Assembly: GCA_017541665.1 (NCBI GenBank) | Contig: JAFXYP010000002.1 | Span: forward strand, 26,498-90,497 | Direction of reading: 5' to 3' | Source: Lentisphaeria bacterium | GTDB lineage: Bacteria > Verrucomicrobiota > Lentisphaeria > Victivallales > UBA1829 | Length of the DNA: 64,000 bases | Shown: piece by piece, positions 35,585 to 41,963 of the stretch | How the letters are laid out: every line of letters begins with the position of its first letter | Numbering within the stretch: the first letter of the stretch is position 1 | The notes under the pieces: generated by a model | The model's database searches: none | Seen by the model: the letters and a program-made list of their open reading frames with translations, nothing else | Told to the model about the DNA's origin: nothing | Program-made: the position numbers and the translations under genes

Positions 35585-36937
35585 TTATTTTCGCGGGAGA
35601 CGCTCGGTGCGGATCGGGAGCAGGTAGAGCGCCGTCAGGAAATTGACCGCCGCGACGAGCACGAAGACGCCGACGGCGGAGATGATCCCGTGCGCCATGA
35701 GCTGTGCGGAGACGATCGTGCCGAGCGCGATCGCGAAGGAGTTCACGATATTGTTCGCGGCAACGGCGCGTGCGACCTGCTGCGGGTCGGCTTTGTGCTG
35801 GAGCAGGGCGTTCAGAGGGACGGAGTAGAATCCGCCGCATGCCGCAAGCAGCACGAGGTCGGCGGCGATCCGCCAGAAGACGGGAAATCTGAGGAGTTCG
35901 CCGACCGTGAAAAGCGTTCCCGGGGCTTTTAGTGTCGCCTCTGACAGTGTAGTCAGTGCCGTTATTTCGCCGACCGTGAAAAGCGTTCTCGGGTCTTCCG
36001 GGACATGCGTCCACGAACGTGCCGCGAAGAAGAGGTCGAGCGTGAAGAACGCCATGACGACCAGTGCGAGGGAGACGAGCGGCATCACGGCGCGGCGGCG
36101 TCCGATGGTCTGGCAGGCCACCGACCCGATCGCCACGCCCGCCGAGAAGAGCATGTACAGGATCGGGACGAGGTGCGGCGTCGCGCTCAGGACGTCCTTG
36201 CAGAACCCCGCCAGCAGCGATACGTAGAGCGCGGCGGTCATCCAGAACGTGGAGAGCCCGATCACGCAGTGGGTCAGGACTTTGTCCCGGAACACGGCGC
36301 GCAGGACGTCCCATGACGCGCGGATGATGTTCGGGTCGATGCGTAGCGCGGGGGATTCCGGCGGCATGTCCGGGATGAGGAATGCGCCGCAGAGCCCGAG
36401 GGCGGCCATCAACAGAATGACGGCGCCTGTCACGAACCCGCCGTGGGGGACGGTGATCAGGTAGTTGCCGAGCACGGCGCCGAAGATGACCGCAATGTAG
36501 GTCCCGGCATTCACATAGGCGTTTCCGCGCAGGAGTTCACGTTCCTCCAGCATCTGGGGGATGTAGGCATATTTGAGCGGGCTGAAAAGCGCGGACTGCG
36601 TGCCCATGAAGAACAGCAGGGCGAGGAGCGGCCACACGCTGCCGCGGAGAAACGCGAAGAAGACCGGGACCATGAGGACGAACTCCATGATCTTGCAGGC
36701 GCGGAAGAGCTTGTGGCGCGGGAACTTGTCCGCGAGCTGCCCGGCGGTGGCGGAGAACGGGAAGTACGGGAGCATGAGGAGCGCCATGGCAGTGAAGGAG
36801 AGGGCGTTGGCCGTGCCGGAGGAATAGCCCGACTGGTAGGAGATCATGATGACCAGCGCGTTGCGGAAGAGGTTGTCGTTGAACGCGCCGAAGAAGAACG
36901 TCAGGAAGAACGGAAAGAATCTGCGGGAGAAAAACAT
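35585..36937 (-). CDS. MFS transporter, LplT-like
   Basis: A major facilitator of 450 residues with about twelve hydrophobic segments. The N-terminus FGAFNDNLFRNALVIMI is typical of the LplT group (lysophospholipid flippases, often linked with acyltransferases). The start is set at MFFSRRFF (36937); the longer frame from 37027 has a non-hydrophobic leader without support. A 9-residue stretch around RTLFTVGE is duplicated 23 codons apart in a loop, reflecting a 28-bp DNA repeat. The gene is convergent with the coaD operon. The substrate is inferred only from family resemblance. Confidence 0.75.
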   Translation of the reverse strand: MFFSRRFFPFFLTFFFGAFNDNLFRNALVIMISYQSGYSSGTANALSFTAMALLMLPYFPFSATAGQLADKFPRHKLFRACKIMEFVLMVPVFFAFLRGSVWPLLALLFFMGTQSALFSPLKYAYIPQMLEERELLRGNAYVNAGTYIAVIFGAVLGNYLITVPHGGFVTGAVILLMAALGLCGAFLIPDMPPESPALRIDPNIIRASWDVLRAVFRDKVLTHCVIGLSTFWMTAALYVSLLAGFCKDVLSATPHLVPILYMLFSAGVAIGSVACQTIGRRRAVMPLVSLALVVMAFFTLDLFFAARSWTHVPEDPRTLFTVGEITALTTLSEATLKAPGTLFTVGELLRFPVFWRIAADLVLLAACGGFYSVPLNALLQHKADPQQVARAVAANNIVNSFAIALGTIVSAQLMAHGIISAVGVFVLVAAVNFLTALYLLPIRTERLPRK

Positions 36938-37135
36938 GTGGGATCCGGTTCGGGGTGGGAGGACATCGGGGGGCGGCGCCGGTGCAATTTGCCGGATATA
37001 ATATAAAACTCTATGGTGGAATGTCAAGTGCGCCGGGCGGGTTTTCCCGGGGAGATGCGGAACTGCCGTCCCGCTTCATGCCGTCCGGGGCGCGGTCCGG
37101 CGGGTCGTCTTTTCGCTTTTTTTTGCGAAAGATGC

Positions 37136-37164
37136 TTGACAAATCCTTATAAAAGAGTTATCTT
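37136..37164 (+). promoter_or_regulatory. Strong promoter of the RDD-like gene
   Basis: Perfect TTGACA (37136-37141), 17-bp spacer, TATCTT (37159-37164), 45 bp before the start codon. It lies in the 272-bp divergent gap to the MFS gene. Confidence 0.65.
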
Positions 37165-37209
37165 AATATTTTCAAATGGTTTTTACAACTTAACGAAACA
37201 GGTTTTATT

Positions 37210-38130
37210 ATGGCGACTTATGATGTCAAGGACGTGAACGGCGTCGAACACCTCAAGCTCGAGGAATCCGACGTCGCCGCTCTCGTCGAATCCGATCAGG
37301 TCACGTCCACGTGCCCCATGAAGAAATCCCCCATGCCGTCCTGGTCCACCGCTGCCAAGTTCGATTTCCTCACCAATCTGCTCGACGAACAGCGCAAGCG
37401 CATCGCATTGAACGCGGCTGCGGCGCGTTCGGACGGAGGCAAGGACCTTACCGACCAGCAGAAAATCGCGCTTGCCGAGGAAAAGAAATTCGTTGCGAAA
37501 CCGGCGCCCCCGATGGCGCGCCTCAAGGCGTTCTTCATCGACCTCGTTTTCGCGCTGTTCAAGGCGATTCCGCTGGAGCTCGCCGCCATCGCCGCGGTCT
37601 ACATGGTTGCCACGCTCGGCGCATCCTCGCTGCCGCAGGTGCCCGCCGGTCTCGGCGCCGATGCTGTCAACCTCGCTCCGTCGCCGGCAGGCGCGAAAGC
37701 GAAGCTCAAGGTCGCTCCGACCAAGTTCGCCGAACTTGACGCCGATCTCGGATACAAGGCCGGGTCCGTCATCGACGACAAGGCCGCAAAGGAAAAGTAC
37801 ATTTGCCTGTCCTCCGAAAAGGGCAAGGCCGTCTGGATCAAGGCTGCCACCGCCGGACGCATCGCCGTTGCTGCGGGCCTCCTCTTCTTCGCGTGGGAGT
37901 TCGTCATGCTCGGCTGGGGGCTTTGCGCCCATGGCCAGACGCGCGGCATGCGGCAGAACGACCTGACGCTCTGCAACGCCAAGGACGTCCGGGTCGAGCT
38001 GAACGGATTCCAGGTGTTCGCGTCCGTCCTGCTGACGCTCCTGACCTGCTCCTTCGCGTGGATCTTCGTGCTGGCGCTCAAACGCTCCCCGGCCGAACTC
38101 GTTTCGTTCACGCGCTGCACTGCCGAATAA
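37210..38130 (+). CDS. RDD-like multi-pass membrane protein with central soluble domain
   Basis: A 306-residue protein. A polar N-terminus (1-98) precedes a membrane segment with the RDD-type start RLKAFFIDLVFALF, a second segment (about 118-135), a soluble part of about 80 residues that resembles an SH3-like module (LGYKAGSVIDDKAAKEKY), then membrane segments around 218-240 and 278-296 with GQTRGMRQNDL between them. The arrangement resembles RDD family proteins split by an insert. The gene is monocistronic, with its own strong promoter and terminator. The function is not known. Confidence 0.6.
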   Translation: MATYDVKDVNGVEHLKLEESDVAALVESDQVTSTCPMKKSPMPSWSTAAKFDFLTNLLDEQRKRIALNAAAARSDGGKDLTDQQKIALAEEKKFVAKPAPPMARLKAFFIDLVFALFKAIPLELAAIAAVYMVATLGASSLPQVPAGLGADAVNLAPSPAGAKAKLKVAPTKFAELDADLGYKAGSVIDDKAAKEKYICLSSEKGKAVWIKAATAGRIAVAAGLLFFAWEFVMLGWGLCAHGQTRGMRQNDLTLCNAKDVRVELNGFQVFASVLLTLLTCSFAWIFVLALKRSPAELVSFTRCTAE

Positions 38131-38162
38131 GCGCCATCTTTTCTGTTTCCGTTATCTTTGGT

Positions 38163-38190
38163 GCCGTGCCGATGCACGGCATTTTTTTTT
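38163..38190 (+). terminator. Rho-independent terminator after RDD-like gene
   Basis: Stem GCCGTGC (38163-38169) and GCACGGC (38174-38180) with a 4-nt loop, followed by nine T. Confidence 0.9.
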
Positions 38191-38285
38191 GCATTGACAT
38201 TTTTGATAAGACTTATAGGTCAAACAGGTCGTATTTCGCCTGAGGACAGTTCATTTGCCTTGGGAAGCCTTAAGGGGATCGAAGC

Positions 38286-38323
38286 AAAAAAAGCCCTCCG
38301 CCGCGATGAAAACGGCGAAGGGC
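38286..38323 (-). terminator. Rho-independent terminator of SOR-FDP-rubredoxin operon
   Basis: On the minus strand GCCCTTCGCCG (38323-38313) pairs with CGGCGGAGGGC (38303-38293), followed by seven T (38292-38286), 71 bp after the rubredoxin stop. Confidence 0.88.
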
Positions 38324-38394
38324 AGGCGTCATGAGGCACCGCCGCCCGGTGCTTTTTCAGCGGGCGGAGCGGCGGACCGGAACGTCGGGATCGA

Positions 38395-38553
38395 TCATTC
38401 CGGGTTGAAATCGGACTTGGAAACGCCGCAGACGGGGCAGACCCAGTCTTCCGGGACGTCTTCCCAGGCGGTTCCGGGCGCGATTCCGCTGTCGGGATCG
38501 CCGACTTCGGGGTCATAGACATAACCGCAGACGCTGCAAACATACTTTTTCAT
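38395..38553 (-). CDS. Rubredoxin
   Basis: A 52-residue rubredoxin. It has both Fe-binding pairs, CSVCGY (Cys6, Cys9) and CPVCGV (Cys39, Cys42), and the conserved aromatic core ([24 protein letters not shown]). Rubredoxins carry one electron per iron and feed flavodiiron proteins and superoxide reductases. The gene begins 30 bp after the flavodiiron protein gene and is followed by a terminator, so it closes the operon. At 159 bp it is easily missed by length cut-offs. Confidence 0.96.
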   Translation of the reverse strand: MKKYVCSVCGYVYDPEVGDPDSGIAPGTAWEDVPEDWVCPVCGVSKSDFNPE

Positions 38554-38583
38554 GACGGAGATTCCTTTCTGTTTCGGACGTGG

Positions 38584-39789
38584 TTATTGAGCGGAGCGCG
38601 CGAGGAGCGCGTCGCCGACGGCTTTGCCGAGGGCCGCGCACTGGTCAAGCGCCGCCGCATTGGGAACGTATTTGACTTTCAGGCCGGGGGCGACGAGTTC
38701 GACGCCCGCGCCCTTCAGGTACTCCTCGATCTTTGCGACGGATTCGCCGCTCCAGCCGAAGGAGCCGAACGCCGCGCCGACCATGTTTTTCGGGCGGAGC
38801 CCGCGAAGATAGGTCAGGACGTCGGCCGTGCGGGGATAGAGGTCGTTGTTGATGGTGGGGGAGCCGACGACGAGGGCGGAGGCCTTCAGCATGGCGGCCG
38901 CTGCATCGCTGCGCGTGCAGGAGGCGAGGCAGAGGACCTGGACGCCGCATCCGGTCTCGCGGATGGCGTCGGCGATCGCGAACGCCATTTTCTCGGTGCT
39001 GTGCCACATGGTATCGTAGAGGACGAGCGCGTTCGGCGTGACAGCCTGTTCGGCGAACTCCCTGTACCACGCGAGCGGGGTGCCCAGCATGTCGCCGCGC
39101 CACAGCGGGCCGTGGTCGGGCGCGATGACCGCCACGTCGAGCCCGAGCCCGGGGAATGCGTCGAGGAGCTTCAGGACCTGCGGGGAGTAGGGCAGGAGGA
39201 TGTTCGCATAGTAGCGTTCGGCTTCCTCGCGCATGGTGGGCAGGTCGTTTTCGTCCGCGAAGATCTTTGCGACGGCGTAGTGCATGCCGAAGCCGTCCTG
39301 GGAGAAGAGGACGTTGTCGCCGGTGAGGAACGAGAACATGCTGTCGGGCCAGTGGAGCATGCGCGTCTCGACGAACTTGAGCGAGGATTCGCCGAGCTCG
39401 ATGGCGTCGCCGCTCTTGACGGGCTTGATCTTGCCGGCGAGGCCGTGGAAATGGGCCTCGAGCGCTTTCACGCCGAGGGTGGACGCATAGACTTCGGACG
39501 GGTTCACGCGGGCGATGGTTTCCGGCAGGGCGCCGGAGTGGTCCATCTCGGCATGGTTGGAGACGATCACGTCGATCTTCGCAGGGTCGACGACGGAGGC
39601 GATGCGCTCCATCATCTCGCCGAAGAACGGCGCCTTGACGGTGTCGACGAGCGTGATCTTCCGGTCCATGATGAGGAAGGCGTTATAGGTGGATCCGCGG
39701 CGTGTGGTGTAGCCGTGGAATTCCTTGAGCTGCCAGTCGATGGCGCCGACCCACCAGACTTTGGGGGAAATCCGGATCGCTTTCATCAT
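38584..39789 (-). CDS. Flavodiiron protein (oxygen/nitric oxide reductase)
   Basis: A 401-residue class A flavodiiron protein that reduces O2 to water or NO to N2O in the cytosol of anaerobes. The metallo-beta-lactamase-like domain (1-250) has the diiron ligands in HAEMDHSG (His79, Glu81, Asp83, His84), plus HWPDSM, QDGFGMH and APDHGPLW. The flavodoxin domain (about 258-395) has LVLYDTMWHSTEKMA and GSPTINNDLYPRT. There is no fused rubredoxin; a separate rubredoxin gene follows by 30 bp and superoxide reductase precedes. Preference for O2 or NO cannot be read off reliably. Confidence 0.94.
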   Translation of the reverse strand: MMKAIRISPKVWWVGAIDWQLKEFHGYTTRRGSTYNAFLIMDRKITLVDTVKAPFFGEMMERIASVVDPAKIDVIVSNHAEMDHSGALPETIARVNPSEVYASTLGVKALEAHFHGLAGKIKPVKSGDAIELGESSLKFVETRMLHWPDSMFSFLTGDNVLFSQDGFGMHYAVAKIFADENDLPTMREEAERYYANILLPYSPQVLKLLDAFPGLGLDVAVIAPDHGPLWRGDMLGTPLAWYREFAEQAVTPNALVLYDTMWHSTEKMAFAIADAIRETGCGVQVLCLASCTRSDAAAAMLKASALVVGSPTINNDLYPRTADVLTYLRGLRPKNMVGAAFGSFGWSGESVAKIEEYLKGAGVELVAPGLKVKYVPNAAALDQCAALGKAVGDALLARSAQ

Positions 39790-39837
39790 AATTGTGCGTG
39801 TGTCCTTTCGTGTGGATATCGTGAGGTTGAATTGAGG

Positions 39838-40236
39838 TTATGAGACGGTGGAGGTCCAGAGACCGTGTAGATTGCAGTATTCGCGGAGGATGAGGCCGCT
39901 GCGGAAGCGGACGGGGAACACGGCTTCGGGCGGATCGCCCGGCTTCAGGTATTTGCGGCAGACCATGTCGCCGTCGACGACTTCGATCCACTGGATGTAG
40001 TGCGCCTCAAGCATCGGGTGCGCCACCGCGCCGACCGTGACTTTGAGCTGGTCGCCGTGCGGAGCGGCCACCGGGACATGTTTTTCGCCTGCGCCGTCGG
40101 AATGGTTCTCGATCATGCGTGCCAGGCCGCGTCCGCAGCACGCGGGAATGCACTCGTCGCCTTTTTCGCAGGGCTGAAGCGCCTCGAAGACGATGCCGCA
40201 TTCGACGCATTTCCAGATTGTGTTCGGTTCTTTCAT
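39838..40236 (-). CDS. Desulfoferrodoxin (superoxide reductase)
   Basis: A 132-residue two-iron superoxide reductase that turns superoxide into H2O2 without making O2. The N-terminal desulforedoxin-type centre has Cys10, Cys13, Cys33 and Cys34. The catalytic mononuclear centre uses His53 (in EKHVPV, with the conserved Glu-Lys pair), His73, His79, Cys121 and His124 (CNLHGLW). The ATG at 40236 is chosen because longer frames upstream lack similarity. It is the first gene of the oxygen-defence operon, behind a candidate promoter. Confidence 0.95.
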   Translation of the reverse strand: MKEPNTIWKCVECGIVFEALQPCEKGDECIPACCGRGLARMIENHSDGAGEKHVPVAAPHGDQLKVTVGAVAHPMLEAHYIQWIEVVDGDMVCRKYLKPGDPPEAVFPVRFRSGLILREYCNLHGLWTSTVS

Positions 40237-40327
40237 CGTAATTTCCCCCTCGGATTGACTGGTTCGGGCGCGGCGTCCCGGCCGGCGGATCCGCCCGGAT
40301 GATGCACGCGTCCCGGATTGGTTCAAT

Positions 40328-40356
40328 ACTGTATCACGTGTGCACGGAAAATGCAA
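40328..40356 (-). promoter_or_regulatory. Putative promoter of SOR-FDP-rubredoxin operon
   Basis: On the minus strand TTGCAT (40356-40351) and TACAGT (40333-40328) with 17-bp spacing, 92 bp upstream of the superoxide reductase gene. No clear regulator-binding palindrome was seen nearby. Confidence 0.55.
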
Positions 40357-40389
40357 GCCGTCAGGCAGAAAAAGCAGGGAAGAAAAAAC

Positions 40390-40431
40390 AAAAAACCGCC
40401 GGGGGAAGCAGAATCGCTTCCTCCCGACGGT
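40390..40431 (-). terminator. Rho-independent terminator of the phage cassette
   Basis: On the minus strand ACCGTCGGGAGGAAGC (40431-40416) pairs with GCTTCCCCCGGCGGT (40409-40395), then a T run. It ends the minus-strand transcription unit that contains the lipoprotein and phage genes. Confidence 0.88.
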
Positions 40432-40445
40432 CAAACAAGGTGCGT

Positions 40446-40850
40446 TCAATCTCCGTCCGTTGCATACGGGATGTTGCCGGATGCGTCCGGCGGAGGCGAT
40501 TCGAGGTCGGCCCGGACGAGCCCGACGGCATCCGCAAGATGCTCGGCGGTCCCGATGTAATTGACGGTGACCTCGTGCGAAACCGCGGCCGAGTTGAAGA
40601 TGCCCGGCGCGGTCCTCCGGCGGTACTGAAGTGCGTAGGTCCCCTCCGGGGCGCTCGCGTAGTCGCCGGTGATGACGGTGCTTTTTAATACGGGCGAGGC
40701 GGTGTCCGGGTCGATGCCGGCGCGCTGGATGGCGACCGTGCCGCTGCCGGACAGCGCTTTCTCCGCGAGGCCGCCGAGGGCGGAGTTGACGCCGGAGCAT
40801 CCGGTTAAGAGGACTGCGGCGGCGGTGAAAAACAAAGAGAAGCGGATCAT
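40446..40850 (-). CDS. Putative lipoprotein at the end of the phage cassette
   Basis: A 134-residue protein with a signal peptide and lipobox (LLTGC, Cys18), so it should be lipid-anchored after export. The mature part is Ala/Gly/Ser-rich at first, then contains KSTVITGDYASAPEGTYALQYRRR and ends with Pro/Asp-rich residues. No domain is recognised. It follows the holin-like gene by 22 bp and precedes the terminator. Position and lipobox suggest a spanin-like (Rz1) or superinfection role, but its size is larger than Rz1, and a host gene is possible. Confidence 0.55.
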   Translation of the reverse strand: MIRFSLFFTAAAVLLTGCSGVNSALGGLAEKALSGSGTVAIQRAGIDPDTASPVLKSTVITGDYASAPEGTYALQYRRRTAPGIFNSAAVSHEVTVNYIGTAEHLADAVGLVRADLESPPPDASGNIPYATDGD

Positions 40851-40872
40851 AGTTTGAATTCCCGATGTTGTG

Positions 40873-41103
40873 TTATCTGTTGAAAGCTTCTTTCACGCCT
40901 GCGAGGATGGCGGCGCAGACAGCCCCGATGACGAGCGTGACAAATGCCTTCAGGGCTGTCCTTCTGCCCGTCTGGAATGCTTCCGCGAGCGAACGCAGCG
41001 TGTCCGCCGTCTTCGCGTCGATCCCGTTCGGGCAGCCGTGCTCGTACGAGGCGAGGATGTCGGTGAAGATCGCAGCGATCTCGTTTTTGTCCTGGTCGGT
41101 CAT
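40873..41103 (-). CDS. Small one-membrane-segment protein, holin-like
   Basis: A 76-residue protein with a polar N-terminus (MTDQDKNEIAAIFTD) and one C-terminal hydrophobic segment (about 50-70, AFVTLVIGAVCAAILAG), then a short basic end. It overlaps the preceding gene by 4 bp. Size, topology and place after the fibre genes fit a holin or related lysis protein; there is no sequence signature. Confidence 0.5.
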   Translation of the reverse strand: MTDQDKNEIAAIFTDILASYEHGCPNGIDAKTADTLRSLAEAFQTGRRTALKAFVTLVIGAVCAAILAGVKEAFNR

Positions 41104-41489
41104 GGGCGCAGCCTCCCGTTTCTATATGCGAACCAGCCGAAAAGCTGGCAGGCGAATGCGGCGAAGATCCCGGCCAGCATGCACGCCGGACGGCAGTCGT
41201 AGACGGCCTCGAGTATGACGTTTGCTGCGAGGCGTGCGTTTGCCGCCGTAAACGACGGGAACGATTTGTGCGGCATGGAGTATTCCCAGTCGTGGATTTC
41301 CGCGGACGCCTCCAACGGGCGGAGCAGCCACGTGACGGCATGCCGGATCCAGGCGGGCCAATGGTCCGGGCCGACGCCGTTGCATGCGGCCGCGAGCTCG
41401 GATTCGGAAGCCCGCCAGAACGATTCCGGAGCGAAAGCGCCGAATTCGCAGCAGAAGGCACGCAGGAATTGAGCTCGATTCGGAGTCAT
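41100..41489 (-). CDS. Phage cassette protein with HDxxY motif
   Basis: A 129-residue protein overlapping both neighbours by 3-4 bp. It contains WPAWIRHAVTWLL, then EIHDWEYSMPHK and a helix AANARLAANVILEAVYDC, and ends with a short hydrophobic segment (MLAGIFAAFACQLFGW). The His-Asp-x-x-Tyr followed by an Asn/Asp helix recalls small phage proteins of the DUF1353 type found near lysis genes. This is pattern resemblance only; the function is unknown. Confidence 0.45.
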   Translation of the reverse strand: MTPNRAQFLRAFCCEFGAFAPESFWRASESELAAACNGVGPDHWPAWIRHAVTWLLRPLEASAEIHDWEYSMPHKSFPSFTAANARLAANVILEAVYDCRPACMLAGIFAAFACQLFGWFAYRNGRLRP

Positions 41490-41908
41490 GCTTCGGTCTG
41501 CTCCTCCGCAGGTTCCCAGCACTTGTACCACCAGTCCGGCTGACCGTATCCGGCCTTTGCCCCTTTGTACTTGCAGAGCTCGTTCAGTGCGCTCCACCGG
41601 ATGGCGAAGCTGTTTCCGCTCACAGGGTCGGCCCGATATGCTTCGGATGAGGAAAACGAGGCGTATTCGTCGAAGCCGCCCATGAAGGAGGCGTCGCCGA
41701 TGAATGCTCCGATCTCGTCGCACAGAGATCGGAACTGCGTACAGGCGGCCGCGAAGTCTTCTTCCGGCGTCGCCTCCCCATTGTTTTCGATCGTTCCTCC
41801 AAGCTGCATAAACAGTTCTTCCGTGATCGGGGAGACTGTCCCGCCGTCCGTCTTCAGCATCCCCGGAAGTTTATTGAAAGTTTCTCCGTTGAACATGTAA
41901 ATCTTCAT
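41486..41908 (-). CDS. Hypothetical protein after the fibre gene
   Basis: A 140-residue acidic protein with an AGGAG Shine-Dalgarno motif 7 bp upstream. It begins MKIYMFNGETFNKLPG and ends WWYKCWEPAEEQTEA. The Trp-rich C-terminus (PDWWYKCWEP) recalls carbohydrate-contact or fibre-associated phage proteins. It is placed directly after the large fibre gene, like tail-fibre assembly chaperones, but no family is recognised. Confidence 0.5.
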   Translation of the reverse strand: MKIYMFNGETFNKLPGMLKTDGGTVSPITEELFMQLGGTIENNGEATPEEDFAAACTQFRSLCDEIGAFIGDASFMGGFDEYASFSSSEAYRADPVSGNSFAIRWSALNELCKYKGAKAGYGQPDWWYKCWEPAEEQTEA

Positions 41909-41963
41909 TGTGTAACTCCTGCTTTCGGCATATGTATCCTTGTCGGGTTCCGATTCAGTATTT

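Noticed and set aside
38587..39843. 418-codon plus-strand frame
   Set aside because: It is antisense to the flavodiiron protein gene, whose diiron and flavodoxin motifs are all present on the minus strand.
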